Shown here in pieces: positions 17,110 through 26,948 of a stretch of 46,537 nt of DNA (its first letter is position 1; every line of letters begins with the position of its first letter). The notes beneath the pieces were generated by a model. That model was not told the DNA's origin. It worked only from the letters and a program-made list of their open reading frames with translations, and did no database searches. The DNA is from an uncultured Bacteroidota bacterium (GTDB lineage: Bacteria > Bacteroidota > Bacteroidia > Chitinophagales > Chitinophagaceae): NCBI GenBank assembly GCA_938008665.1, contig CALLKA010000052.1:1-46537 (forward strand), in the 5' to 3' direction. The translations under genes were made by a program, and so were the position numbers.

Positions 17110-17493
17110 CTAATGTTGCTCAAACCAAACAGGAGATTCCTGGTCAACTTCTGCATTGTAATTTATGAAAAGCTCTTCACCAACTTTAATGTCTTTGATG
17201 GTTATGATTGAAATTGTTTCATTTTCATAATCCATTTCATACACACAATTTGGATGAATCGTATGATTATATATAGATACATATCCTAGGGCCACTGCGG
17301 CAGATTTGTGATCCTCCCCCCATTCAAAAATATAATCATATAAAAGGGTTTGCTCGACAATGATACGATGCTCCTTTGTTAATACAATAACAGGTGCTAT
17401 TTCAATAGTCGTATTCAATTGAATAGCCTCTGTAGCGAATACGCCACGACCTCGATTTGGAGAAGGCGCTATTGTCAATATGGGTAGAATCAT
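17110..17493 (-). CDS. Small SET-domain protein
   Basis: A 127-aa protein that is nearly all SET domain. The start region PNRGRGVFATEAI, the pseudoknot strand GYVSIYNHTIHPNC and the closing GEELFINYNAE match the SAM-binding and tyrosine elements of the fold. The family transfers methyl groups to lysines in eukaryotes and some bacteria, so a protein lysine methyltransferase is the likely role; the substrate is unknown. There is no post-SET cysteine cluster. It is divergent from mgtE (46 bases between starts), which may indicate a shared promoter region but not a shared function. Confidence 0.85.
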   Translation of the reverse strand: MILPILTIAPSPNRGRGVFATEAIQLNTTIEIAPVIVLTKEHRIIVEQTLLYDYIFEWGEDHKSAAVALGYVSIYNHTIHPNCVYEMDYENETISIITIKDIKVGEELFINYNAEVDQESPVWFEQH

Positions 17494-17539
17494 AACATAA
17501 ATATAATATATCCTTTATAATTTTTCGTAACTTGCAGGC

Positions 17540-18934
17540 ATGTTGGATGAATTAAAAGAAGAAATAAATTTATCGGAACTTTTCTTGGAAATTATCGCCA
17601 AGGAGGACACACATCTATTAAAAGAATTTTTAGATGAGCAAAACATCAGCGATGTTGTTGAATTGGTGAATGAATTTCCCCAACAGGAGGCGACTATTAT
17701 CGATAATATGACCGTACACCGCGCGGTAAGTGTTTTTAAAATTCTGGATATCAACCAACAAAAGGATATCATTAAGGAATTACCAGCGCGAAAAACAGCT
17801 AAAATTTTAAATGAACTTCCACCGGATGACCGTACCGACTTTTTAGAAGAATTACCTAAAGCGGCGATCAGAGATTTAATAAAATTGTTAGATCCGGAAG
17901 AAAGAAAAATTACACTCTCCTTATTAGGTTATCCAGAAGATAGTGTAGGTCGTTTAATGACCCCCGACTATGTTTATGTATATCCGCATTATACCGTTGC
18001 GCAGGTATTAGATAATATCAGAAAATATGGCAAAAACTCAGAGACCATTGATGTTATCTATATCATAGATGAAAAAGGTGGATTAATAGATGATATCAGA
18101 ATTAGAGATTTATTATTAGCTAAGCCTGATGATATTATCTCTGAAATTATTGATGGGCGCTTTGTTGCATTGAATGTATACGATGACCAAGAGCATGCGA
18201 GTCAGGTTTTTAAAATGAATAACAGAACTGCAATACCTGTAGTGGATGACAACGATGTTTTATTAGGTATTGTAACTATCGATGATATCTTATGGGTTAC
18301 GAATGAGGAGTTCAGTGAGGATATGCAAAAGATGGGGGGTATGGAAGCATTGAATGAACCTTATTTAGATATTTCAATATTTAAACTCTTCAAAAAAAGA
18401 ATTACTTGGCTAGTCGTACTATTTATAGGTGAATTATTCACCGCCACTGCCATGGGTTACTTTGAAGATGAATTGGCAAAAGTATTGGTACTCGCAAGTT
18501 TTATTCCATTGATTTTATCTACTGGTGGAAATTCTGGATCACAATCATCTACCTTAATCATACAAGCCATGGCTGTTGGTGAAATTACGATTGCGGATTG
18601 GTGGAAAATATTACGAAGAGAAATTATTGGTGGTTTTTTATTAGGTATTTTATTAGGCATCCTTGGATTTTTTAGAGTTGCAGCATGGCATATGATTGTT
18701 CCAGGATTTTATGGCGTGCATTGGTTTTTAATTGGCATTACCATTGGGTTCACCATTTTAGGTGTGGTGATATGGGGAACAATAACCGGATCCATGTTAC
18801 CAATTGTTTTAAAAAGATTAGGTGCTGACCCTGCAGTTTCATCAGCCCCATTTGTGGCCACCTTAGTCGATGTAACAGCGATACTTATTTATTTTAGCTT
18901 GGCTTATTTCTTCTTAAGTGGCACTTTGCTTTAA
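17540..18934 (+). CDS. mgtE: Magnesium transporter, MgtE family
   Basis: Mg2+-gated channel or transporter of the inner membrane. The N-terminal superhelical domain with repeated acidic motifs (residues about 1-130; KILNELPPDDRTDFLEELP) is followed by two CBS domains (about 135-260) and a C-terminal membrane domain of five helices (about 280-464). In the membrane domain, SFIPLILSTGGNSGSQSSTLIIQAM is the ion-pore signature. Length 464 aa is typical. It appears to be a single-gene unit. Confidence 0.95.
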   Translation: MLDELKEEINLSELFLEIIAKEDTHLLKEFLDEQNISDVVELVNEFPQQEATIIDNMTVHRAVSVFKILDINQQKDIIKELPARKTAKILNELPPDDRTDFLEELPKAAIRDLIKLLDPEERKITLSLLGYPEDSVGRLMTPDYVYVYPHYTVAQVLDNIRKYGKNSETIDVIYIIDEKGGLIDDIRIRDLLLAKPDDIISEIIDGRFVALNVYDDQEHASQVFKMNNRTAIPVVDDNDVLLGIVTIDDILWVTNEEFSEDMQKMGGMEALNEPYLDISIFKLFKKRITWLVVLFIGELFTATAMGYFEDELAKVLVLASFIPLILSTGGNSGSQSSTLIIQAMAVGEITIADWWKILRREIIGGFLLGILLGILGFFRVAAWHMIVPGFYGVHWFLIGITIGFTILGVVIWGTITGSMLPIVLKRLGADPAVSSAPFVATLVDVTAILIYFSLAYFFLSGTLL

Positions 18935-18984
18935 TGCATTTATTATTTTAATTTTAGTTATTCTTGTTATAATAATTTGACGTC

Positions 18985-19326
18985 ATGGAAATTGATGAAA
19001 TTCTAGATTACGCATTATCCTTACCTGACACTGAAGAAGCAACTCCATTTGGGCCAGACACGGTGGTGATTAAACATCATGGGAAACTATTTCTAATACT
19101 TAATTTAAGTAAAGAACCTATTTCCTTTAACTACAAAGCCGATCCAGAAGATATTATCACACAAAGGGAAGATTATTCAGAATATATCATTCCTGGTTAC
19201 CATATGAATAAAACACATTGGAACACCATGATCATTAACAGACAACTACCAGCAAAACTCTTACAAAGTCTGATTAAAACATCCCATGCATTGGTAAGCA
19301 AACCCAGCAAAAAGCGCAAGGCTTAA
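18985..19326 (+). CDS. MmcQ/YjbR family protein
   Basis: A 113-aa protein of the MmcQ/YjbR (CyaY-like fold) family. The pattern LPDTEEATPFGPDTVVIKHHGKLFLIL and the later HMNKTHWNTMII are characteristic. The family is often called DNA-binding, but its function is not established. The C-terminus is basic (KPSKKRKA). It lies alone, 50 bases after mgtE. Confidence 0.85.
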   Translation: MEIDEILDYALSLPDTEEATPFGPDTVVIKHHGKLFLILNLSKEPISFNYKADPEDIITQREDYSEYIIPGYHMNKTHWNTMIINRQLPAKLLQSLIKTSHALVSKPSKKRKA

Positions 19327-19442
19327 TTTTGGTTAAAATAGACCGCGAATAGGTGAAAATAATCTAAATACATGGGTCATTTATTATATACATCAAGTAA
19401 GTTTTTAATTCATTTTTAATTATCTTTAAAAACGAACTGCTT

Positions 19443-22103
19443 ATGAAAGATGTAAAAAATAAATCCTACCCAAGAAAAAAATTGGCTATTGTAATTAGCA
19501 CATTAGTCATCCTCTGCTTTTTACAAATTTCATTGAATAGTTATGCGGAGTCACCGACTGATAATGTTAGTAACGATTTTTTTTGGCTTTGGCGATTTTT
19601 AGGTAGGCTTCACCCCATTGCAGTCCATTTCCCAGTCTCCTTACTTTTATTTGCAGCCCTACTCGAATTATTTACTTTAAAAAATTTTGATGCCCCTTCT
19701 CGCATTGGAATCAGGTTACTTCTAGCTGCTGGAACTATCGCCGCAATCATATCAGCAATTATGGGTTTACTTCTTGTAAAAGAAGGAGGTTATGAATTAC
19801 AAGCATCTAATATCCATCAATGGACAGGAATCGGAACCGCATTTTTTTCAGCAGTCACTTGGTTTTTATCAAACAGTATTCACAAAAAAAATAAAAGAAG
19901 TCTAATTAACTTATATCGTGTTTTGTTATTCATAAGCGCGATTGGCGTTGCTATCGCAGGACACTTTGGCGCTTCACTAACGCATGGCAAGGATTACATA
20001 ACAGCCACGATTCCTTGGAGTGATAATTATGATAAAAGTATCAACTCAAAATTTGATGTTAGTGCTTTAAAAAATGACACGACCCCTTTAACAAAACAAC
20101 AATCTATTGAACTTAATGTAAAAGTGAGGGCCATCTTTGCGCACAATTGTTATAAGTGTCATGGACCTGAAAAAATTAAAGGTGATTTACGACTTGATCG
20201 CAGAGACATGATTTTTAAAGGTGGGGAAAATGGACCTGTGGTAATACCTGGCGATCCTGCAGCAAGTGATTTATATCGTCGCATAACCCTACCATCCAAT
20301 CACGAAGATGCAATGCCTTCCAAAGGAAAAAAATTATCGGACGAGGATATTGCAGTCATTAATTTTTGGATTCAAAAAGGTGCGCCTTGGCCAGATAGTT
20401 CAGAAAAAAGTATTTTCAGATTAGCGCCACTTGCACCAAGAAATCCTACCCTTCCAATAGCTACTGAAAATTTAAAAAATCCAATTGATCTTTGGACCAA
20501 CCAATATTTTAGTGCAAATAAAATAATTTGGCCAAAAGTGGTGGATGATAACACCTTTTTAAGACGTATATCATTGGATCTGGTTGGCTTAGTTCCTAGT
20601 GGGGAAGAATTAGAAAAATTCGCAAAGGATAATAGAAAGAATAAAAGAGAAATTTGGATTAGAAAATTACTTAATCAAAAGGATGATTACACCTTACACT
20701 GGTTAAGTTTTTGGAATGACGCTTTAAGAAATGATTATACAGGGACAGGCTATATTACTGGTGGTCGTCGCAATATCACTTATTGGTTATTCAATGCGAT
20801 AAAATCAAATAAATCCTATGACCAATTTGTAAAAGAATTATTAAATCCAACGGATGAATCCAACGGTTTTATTGAAGGTATCAAATGGCGTGGCGTAGTA
20901 AATGCAAGCCAACGTACTGAAATGCAAGCGGCTCAAAATGTATCTCAAGTGTTTTTAGGACTTAATTTAAAATGTGCTTCCTGCCATAATAGTTTTATAA
21001 GTGATTGGAAATTGACAGATGCTTATGCATTTGCAAATATTTTCGCTGACACCTCACTTGAAATTAATAGATGCGATAAACCAACAGGCAAATTTACTGG
21101 CGCACGTATGCTTTGGAAAGAATTAGGCGCTATTGACAGCAGTGCAAAAAGAGAAGAAAAATTAGCGCAATTAGCCACCAATATGGTACAAGCTTCCAAT
21201 GGAAGATTTTATCGCACCATTGTCAACAGAATTTGGGCGCAATTAATGGGTCGTGGATTAATTGAACCATTGGATGTGATGGACAATGAAGCTTGGAGTC
21301 AGGACTTACTAGATTGGATGGCATTTAATTTTCAAAAAAATAATTCCGACATAAAAGAATTGTTGTTTTTAATTACTTCCTCAAACACCTACCAACTTCC
21401 TTCGGTAAGTTTCAATGATGCGAGTAAAATAATCTCTCCACAATATGTTTTCAAAGGGCGATTACGTAAGCGCATGTCAGCAGAGCAATTTGCTGATGCG
21501 GCAAGCACTATCATTACACCCATTTTTTACGACTCTATGTCCATTACCTATGTAGATAAAAAAGCGGTGCTGGAGGAAATTAAAAAACAGAAAGAAAGGC
21601 AGGAGAAAAAGAAAGCAGAGGATAAGAAGAAAAAGAAGGACAAGAACAAAGACAAGGAGAATATAGCGCGGGAGAAGAAAGAGAAGGAGAAAAAGGAGCG
21701 AAAAATGATGGCGCCAAAAAAATTACCTCCAATTATTGGCGCTGCATTTGTGCGCGCTTCATTGGTGAACAATAATCCATTCTTAATATCACTAGGAAGA
21801 CCCACACGTGAAACAGTCAGCACCAGTAGAGAATCGCAATCAAATTTATTGCAAGCATTAGAATTAACCAATGGAGATAGATTCAACTCCATGATCCAAA
21901 GAGGTGCCAGTATTTGGAAAAACAAATATATTACTGGAGATGTCATTATTAAGGAAATATATCAACAAGCTTTAGGTAGAGCTGCAACAAAATCTGAATA
22001 TACGATAGCTAAAAAATTATTAGGGGAAACCCCGACTCCTGATGCCATTGAAGATTTGTTTTGGATAATTTTATTATTGCCGGAATTTCAAATTATTTAT
22101 TAA
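19443..22103 (+). CDS. DUF2231 / cytochrome c / DUF1549-DUF1553 protein
   Basis: A large (886 aa) membrane-anchored protein. After an N-terminal helix come DUF2231-like membrane helices (about residues 55-180; RLHPIAVHFPVSLL). Then follow a planctomycete-type cytochrome c domain with heme motif CYKCH (236-240), a DUF1549 domain holding a second CxxCH (CASCH, 511-515), and DUF1553. Between about residues 707 and 760 is a Lys/Glu-rich low-complexity insert, probably a charged coiled or disordered segment. The DUF1501 partner follows 23 bases downstream. Such pairs are abundant in Planctomycetes and occur in Bacteroidota; the function is unknown, perhaps oxidation or breakdown of a polymer at the cell surface. 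Confidence 0.85.
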   Translation: MKDVKNKSYPRKKLAIVISTLVILCFLQISLNSYAESPTDNVSNDFFWLWRFLGRLHPIAVHFPVSLLLFAALLELFTLKNFDAPSRIGIRLLLAAGTIAAIISAIMGLLLVKEGGYELQASNIHQWTGIGTAFFSAVTWFLSNSIHKKNKRSLINLYRVLLFISAIGVAIAGHFGASLTHGKDYITATIPWSDNYDKSINSKFDVSALKNDTTPLTKQQSIELNVKVRAIFAHNCYKCHGPEKIKGDLRLDRRDMIFKGGENGPVVIPGDPAASDLYRRITLPSNHEDAMPSKGKKLSDEDIAVINFWIQKGAPWPDSSEKSIFRLAPLAPRNPTLPIATENLKNPIDLWTNQYFSANKIIWPKVVDDNTFLRRISLDLVGLVPSGEELEKFAKDNRKNKREIWIRKLLNQKDDYTLHWLSFWNDALRNDYTGTGYITGGRRNITYWLFNAIKSNKSYDQFVKELLNPTDESNGFIEGIKWRGVVNASQRTEMQAAQNVSQVFLGLNLKCASCHNSFISDWKLTDAYAFANIFADTSLEINRCDKPTGKFTGARMLWKELGAIDSSAKREEKLAQLATNMVQASNGRFYRTIVNRIWAQLMGRGLIEPLDVMDNEAWSQDLLDWMAFNFQKNNSDIKELLFLITSSNTYQLPSVSFNDASKIISPQYVFKGRLRKRMSAEQFADAASTIITPIFYDSMSITYVDKKAVLEEIKKQKERQEKKKAEDKKKKKDKNKDKENIAREKKEKEKKERKMMAPKKLPPIIGAAFVRASLVNNNPFLISLGRPTRETVSTSRESQSNLLQALELTNGDRFNSMIQRGASIWKNKYITGDVIIKEIYQQALGRAATKSEYTIAKKLLGETPTPDAIEDLFWIILLLPEFQIIY

Positions 22104-22126
22104 TTCATTTTAAGTAAATATTAATT

Positions 22127-23551
22127 ATGTCAAGCCATTGGAATCGCAGAGAATTTTTAAAAAATAGCAGTACTGCTACCCTAGCAGCATTAGCTGCAGG
22201 TGCACCATTAGCAGGATTATTAAGTGGCTGTAATTCGACAAAAATAAATGCCACTGCTGATACAGTCATTTTACTTTGGATGGCTGGCGGCATGGCACAC
22301 ACGGATACTTTTGATCCAAAAAGATATACCCCATTTACGAAAGGCATGATGGCGAATGATGTATTAAGCACTTTTAAGTCAGTGCCTACTGCATTAGATG
22401 ATATCTATTTTTCAGAAGGGCTTGAATCGATTGGTAAAGTATTAAATAAAGGCACTGCCATTAGATCCTATGTTGCAGGCGATATGGGTCACATACTTCA
22501 CTCTCGTCATCAATACCATTGGCATACCTGTTATAAGCCGCCACAATCAGTAGCTGCACCTCATATTGGCTCCTGGATTTCAAAACAATTAGGACCTGTC
22601 AATTCAGTGATCCCTGCATTTATTGATATTGGTCAACGATTTTCATTAGGAGAAGGAGAAGAACTAAAAGCATTTCATACCGCCGGATTCTTAGGGAATG
22701 AATATGGACCTTTTTTAATACCTGATCCAAGTGAAGGTCTTGAAAGTGTGAAGCCTCCTGTTGGAATGGATATTAGTAGGTTTGAAAAAAGAAACCAACT
22801 TTATAATGAATTAATGAACCAAGGACCGTTAGGTGAATTGGGAAGTGATTATCAAAAAGAATCCATGAAAAGATCCATGGAGCAAGCCTATATGCTGTTA
22901 AAGTCACCAGAAGCTACTGCTTTTGACCTAAGTAAAGAACCCAAAGAAAACTACGACATATATAACACAGGTAAATTTGGATTGGGCTGTTTAATGGCTA
23001 AACGTTTAACGGAAAAAGGAGCAAGATTTATTACAGTAACTACCGAATATGAACCATTTAAAAATTGGGACACCCATGATAATGGACATACCAGGTTGGC
23101 CGATATGAAAAAACAAATTGATGGTCCCATTGCTCAGTTAATAAAAGATTTAGATCAGTCTGGACATTTAGATCGAACACTTATTATACTAGCAAGTGAA
23201 TTTAGTAGGGACATGATGGTCGAAGGACGTCCTGATTTAAAAGTACAAGAACAAGTGAACCAACCTGATATCATTGATGACATTAAAAATTATGGAATGC
23301 ACCGACATTTCACTGACGGATGCTCCATGTTAATGTTTGGTGGCGGAATTAAAAAAGGATATGTATATGGCAAAACAGCCGATGAACGTCCTTGCAAAAC
23401 GATAGAAAAACCAATTCGGATTGAGCAAATTCACCAAACCATTTATCGTGCACTAGGTATACCAGAAGACACCCATTATGTTATTGAAAAAAGACCTTTT
23501 TATACAACACCAGATGGTTTAGGCAGGGCGGAGATGGACTTATTTGCTTAA
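22127..23551 (+). CDS. Tat-exported DUF1501 (sulfatase-like) protein
   Basis: 474 aa of the DUF1501 family, which has an alkaline phosphatase/sulfatase-like fold. The N-terminus carries a twin-arginine motif (NRREFLKNS) followed by a hydrophobic stretch ending LLSGC, so it is probably exported folded and possibly lipid-anchored. Candidate metal-site stretches are LLWMAGGMAHTDTFDP, HDNGHTRL and LASEFSRD. It is encoded with the DUF1549/DUF1553 protein and presumably acts with it in the periplasm. The substrate is unknown. Confidence 0.87.
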   Translation: MSSHWNRREFLKNSSTATLAALAAGAPLAGLLSGCNSTKINATADTVILLWMAGGMAHTDTFDPKRYTPFTKGMMANDVLSTFKSVPTALDDIYFSEGLESIGKVLNKGTAIRSYVAGDMGHILHSRHQYHWHTCYKPPQSVAAPHIGSWISKQLGPVNSVIPAFIDIGQRFSLGEGEELKAFHTAGFLGNEYGPFLIPDPSEGLESVKPPVGMDISRFEKRNQLYNELMNQGPLGELGSDYQKESMKRSMEQAYMLLKSPEATAFDLSKEPKENYDIYNTGKFGLGCLMAKRLTEKGARFITVTTEYEPFKNWDTHDNGHTRLADMKKQIDGPIAQLIKDLDQSGHLDRTLIILASEFSRDMMVEGRPDLKVQEQVNQPDIIDDIKNYGMHRHFTDGCSMLMFGGGIKKGYVYGKTADERPCKTIEKPIRIEQIHQTIYRALGIPEDTHYVIEKRPFYTTPDGLGRAEMDLFA

Positions 23552-23662
23552 TGACTGCTAATACTACTTGTTTTAATACGCTAAGGATACTAGTGTTCCT
23601 AAAATCCATCCTTATGCACTTGTAAAGGCGTCAAATTTAAATAGTGTACCTTGCAGTCCATT

Positions 23663-24925
23663 ATGAGTACAAATTTCAAGTCATTACATCTTATTGAGCC
23701 GCTATTAATGGCACTTTACGAGGAAGGATACACAACGCCAACACCTATTCAAGCTCAATCAATTCCGATTGTTTTAGCGGGTAAGGATTTATTAGGTTGC
23801 GCACAAACAGGCACCGGTAAAACAGCTGCTTTTACTTTACCCATCATTCAATTATTATTACAAAATTCTCATGGAGAAAAACGAAAAAAAATAAGAAGTT
23901 TAATCGTAACACCTACTAGAGAATTAGCCATACAGATTGCCGAAAGTTTCAATGCTTATGGTCGACATACGCCACTAAATTGTACGGTAATATTTGGAGG
24001 GGTTGCTCAAGGACCACAAGTCACTGCCCTTAGAAATGGCGTTGATGTGGTTATTGCGACACCTGGCAGATTATTGGATTTAATGAATCAAGGACATATC
24101 AGTTTAAGAGACGTTGAAATATTTGTATTAGATGAAGCAGATCGTATGTTGGATATGGGATTTGTAAATGATGTAAAAAAATTACTAGCGGTGCTTCCTA
24201 AAAAAAGACAATCCTTGTTTTTTTCAGCAACCATGCCAGCAGAAATTGTAAGCTTAGCAAGTACCATTTTATTTCATCCGGAAAAAGTTACAGTAACCCC
24301 AGTATCCTCTACAGTAGAAATTATTGATCAGTCCGTTTACTTTGTAGATAAGAATAATAAAAATGCATTATTAATTGATGTATTAAAAAATCCTGAAATT
24401 AAAACAGCGTTGGTATTTACAAGAACAAAACATGGTGCTGATAAAGTAGTGAACTTACTTTTAAAATATAATATAAAAGCGGAAGCCATACACGGTAATA
24501 AATCACAAAATGCACGTCAAAGAGCCTTAAGTAATTTTAAGGATCAAAGCACGCGTGTATTAGTAGCTACAGATATTGCAGCAAGAGGCATTGATGTGGA
24601 TAATCTTGAATTTGTGGTCAATTTTGAAATACCGAATATTGCAGAAACATATGTACACCGAATTGGTCGAACTGGACGTGCTGGCGCGAACGGAACAGCT
24701 ATCTCATTTTGCGATGCAGAGGAAAAAGCATTTTTAAAGGATATAGAAAAATTAATTGCAAAAACGATTCCTGTGATTGACAATCACCCCTATCCTTTAA
24801 TGAATCACAATCCTGTTAAAACGGTGCAACAACAAGGTCGTGGAAATTCTGGTCATGCACGCTCGAATGCGCGCGGAAACGCCCAACAAAAAAATAGATT
24901 TAGCAGATCGAAGCCGCGCTATTAA
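23663..24925 (+). CDS. rhlE: DEAD-box RNA helicase, RhlE type
   Basis: ATP-dependent RNA helicase. In order: Q motif (PTPIQAQSIP), motif I (AQTGTGKTAA), Ia (PTRELAIQI), II (LDEADRMLDMGF), III (FSATMP), then the C-terminal domain with TRTKHGADKVV, ATDIAARGIDV and HRIGRTGRAG. A short basic, Gly/Asn/Gln-rich tail follows (about residues 390-420), usual for RhlE and likely an RNA-binding extension. I used the ATG at 23663; a TTG four codons upstream is possible. It ends one base from the convergent beta-barrel gene. Confidence 0.94.
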   Translation: MSTNFKSLHLIEPLLMALYEEGYTTPTPIQAQSIPIVLAGKDLLGCAQTGTGKTAAFTLPIIQLLLQNSHGEKRKKIRSLIVTPTRELAIQIAESFNAYGRHTPLNCTVIFGGVAQGPQVTALRNGVDVVIATPGRLLDLMNQGHISLRDVEIFVLDEADRMLDMGFVNDVKKLLAVLPKKRQSLFFSATMPAEIVSLASTILFHPEKVTVTPVSSTVEIIDQSVYFVDKNNKNALLIDVLKNPEIKTALVFTRTKHGADKVVNLLLKYNIKAEAIHGNKSQNARQRALSNFKDQSTRVLVATDIAARGIDVDNLEFVVNFEIPNIAETYVHRIGRTGRAGANGTAISFCDAEEKAFLKDIEKLIAKTIPVIDNHPYPLMNHNPVKTVQQQGRGNSGHARSNARGNAQQKNRFSRSKPRY

Positions 24926-25528
24926 TTAAAATAAATTTAGTCCAACACCCAATTGCCATTGTCTTGTTTTCCAAGTGTATTGGTCTTTTAAATTATTCAG
25001 CAATTGCGTGGATGATCCAATATTATTCATCCCAATAACGTATCTGCCATAAAGGAAGAATCCGCCTAAATTTAATTTAGCACCACCGACCATGGAAAAC
25101 TCGCCTGATGAAAAAGCAACACGGGCATTTTCTACCCCATCTTTACTTTGATCTAATAGTATACCATATTGTGGCCCTGCTTGTATTAAAAAACTTTTTA
25201 CCACATTGTATTGTAATAAAATAGGGATGCTCAAATAATTTAAATGATAGGTTTCAGGCTTAAAACTTGGATTGATGAGTAATTCAGCTTGCGTAGGACT
25301 GGCTTCCAATTTTGTTTGTGACAACAAAACCTCCGGTGCAATACTGAACCCTTTGGATAGGCCAATTTGCATGGCAGCACCTACATGATAAGATGCTGAA
25401 TTATGATCGACAGCAACATTATCTACTTTAGAAAAATTTTGCCCTACTTTCAAACCCAATCCAAATTTTTGCTGTGCATTTAATTGAATAGCAAAAAAGA
25501 AAAACAAAAGGATGAAAATATTTTTCAT
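24926..25528 (-). CDS. PorT-type outer-membrane beta-barrel protein
   Basis: A 200-aa protein with signal peptide (residues 1-18, ending NAQ) and alternating hydrophobic strands of the OMP_b-brl_2 (PorT-like) family. Examples are FGLGLKVGQNFS, FSIAPEVLLSQTK, LSIPILLQYNV and IQAGPQYGILL, with a C-terminal aromatic residue. The function is unknown; such proteins are numerous in Bacteroidota. It is not PorT itself as far as I can judge. It converges with rhlE without any visible terminator. Confidence 0.8.
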   Translation of the reverse strand: MKNIFILLFFFFAIQLNAQQKFGLGLKVGQNFSKVDNVAVDHNSASYHVGAAMQIGLSKGFSIAPEVLLSQTKLEASPTQAELLINPSFKPETYHLNYLSIPILLQYNVVKSFLIQAGPQYGILLDQSKDGVENARVAFSSGEFSMVGGAKLNLGGFFLYGRYVIGMNNIGSSTQLLNNLKDQYTWKTRQWQLGVGLNLF

Positions 25529-25600
25529 AAAAATTATTTTAGAATTATTAATTGTTCAATAGTTTATTAGCAATGTTTGCATGCTTAACATATTACAAAA

Positions 25601-26836
25601 TTACACCAATTCTATCAAAGTAATTTCAGGCATGATACCCACACGACCAGGATATCCTAAAAATCCAAATCCCCTATTTACATATAATTGCTGTTGTTCC
25701 GCTTGATATAACCCCGCCCATTGTTTATACACCCATTGCACAGGGCTCCATTTAAAATAGGGGTTTTCCAAACCAAATTGCATCCCATGCGTATGACCTG
25801 ATAATGTTAAATTTATTTGTGGATATTTTGGAATCACTTCTGCTTCCCAATGGCTTGGATCATGACTCATTAAAATAATAGGCAAATCAGGATGCACGCC
25901 TTGCATCGCCAATTCCATTTTGCCATATTTAGGAAATCTTGCTTTTGCACCCCAATTTTCAATACCAACTAATTGCAAAATAGCCCCATCCTTTTCAATT
26001 TTAACATTTTCATTCATCAATAAGCGCCAACCCATATTAGCATGTACTTTTTTTAGGGCTTCCAAATTTTGCATTTTAGCTTCTTGACTATCCCATTTTA
26101 CATAATCCCCATAATCATGATTTCCCAAGGTGCTAAAAACACCAAATGGCGCATTAATTTCACTAAAAACAGGCGACCAAGGTTCCATTTCATTGGCGCG
26201 ATCATTCACCAAGTCACCCGTAAATAATACAAGGTCTGGCTGTTGATTTTGAATCATTTGCACCCCCTTTTTTACAGATGCAACTTCCCTTAAGCTGCCA
26301 CTATGAATATCACTGATATGTATGATTTTAAATCCTTTAAATGCGATGGGCAAATTAGGAATCACTACCTTTTTTTTAATCAACTTATAATTGTACTTAT
26401 TCCCAAATCCATAAAGCAAGGAAAAAAATAAAGTAGATGACAACCCTACACCCAGCCAACTTAAAAATGTGGATCGGGGAATGCCATTCTCCGTGTTCAT
26501 AAATTTAGCACCAGTGGCTGACGAAATTTGACCGATGGTCCAAAATGCCCCCCTGCGCAAATCATCTACTACAAAAAATGTAACCATGAAAAACTGCGTC
26601 AATACCCAACCCACCCCGATTGAAAAAAAATATTGCTTGAAATAAGGATTGGTGATATAAGGGAAAAGCAGAAAGGACCCAAAACTAAGCGAGCACAAAG
26701 CCCAATATATTATACCCGCAGTTGTTTTGGCCGTCATCGAAAATCCCTGGAAAACGGTCCTCAAAACAAAAAAAATATAGAAATCAACCAGAATCAATAC
26801 AGATAAAAGAACAAAAATAAAAACAGGATTCCTCAT
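25601..26836 (-). CDS. Membrane-anchored metallophosphoesterase
   Basis: 411 aa with several N-terminal transmembrane helices (about residues 1-150) and a C-terminal calcineurin-like phosphoesterase domain. The metal-binding motifs are all present: HISDIHSG, FTGDLVNDR, LGNHDYGDY, MSHDPSHW and LSGHTHGMQFG. The family resembles YkuE/YaeI-type enzymes that act on membrane phospholipid-related substrates, but the substrate here is unproven. It is divergent from parA. Confidence 0.9.
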   Translation of the reverse strand: MRNPVFIFVLLSVLILVDFYIFFVLRTVFQGFSMTAKTTAGIIYWALCSLSFGSFLLFPYITNPYFKQYFFSIGVGWVLTQFFMVTFFVVDDLRRGAFWTIGQISSATGAKFMNTENGIPRSTFLSWLGVGLSSTLFFSLLYGFGNKYNYKLIKKKVVIPNLPIAFKGFKIIHISDIHSGSLREVASVKKGVQMIQNQQPDLVLFTGDLVNDRANEMEPWSPVFSEINAPFGVFSTLGNHDYGDYVKWDSQEAKMQNLEALKKVHANMGWRLLMNENVKIEKDGAILQLVGIENWGAKARFPKYGKMELAMQGVHPDLPIILMSHDPSHWEAEVIPKYPQINLTLSGHTHGMQFGLENPYFKWSPVQWVYKQWAGLYQAEQQQLYVNRGFGFLGYPGRVGIMPEITLIELV

Positions 26837-26948
26837 AGAATAAATTAATGGGTAAAATTAGGCCATAATGCCTCATTTATAACATATTTAATCCCAAAAA
26901 GTTACCATTTATGCCTTATTTTTGATTGAAATTAAGGATAACTATTAT

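Noticed and set aside
19327..19442. Possible small RNA or gene in the gap before the DUF1549 gene
   Set aside because: AT-rich with no hairpin, tRNA-like fold or reading frame I can support; it probably just holds a promoter.
21801..21816. Possible parS site (CACGTGAAACA half) inside the DUF1553 gene
   Set aside because: Only the right half matches the usual palindrome; the left five bases do not match. It is in a coding sequence and can occur by chance.
21548..21946. Minus-strand open frame rich in Phe and Ser
   Set aside because: It mirrors the Lys/Glu-rich codons of the plus-strand DUF1553 gene and has no independent support.
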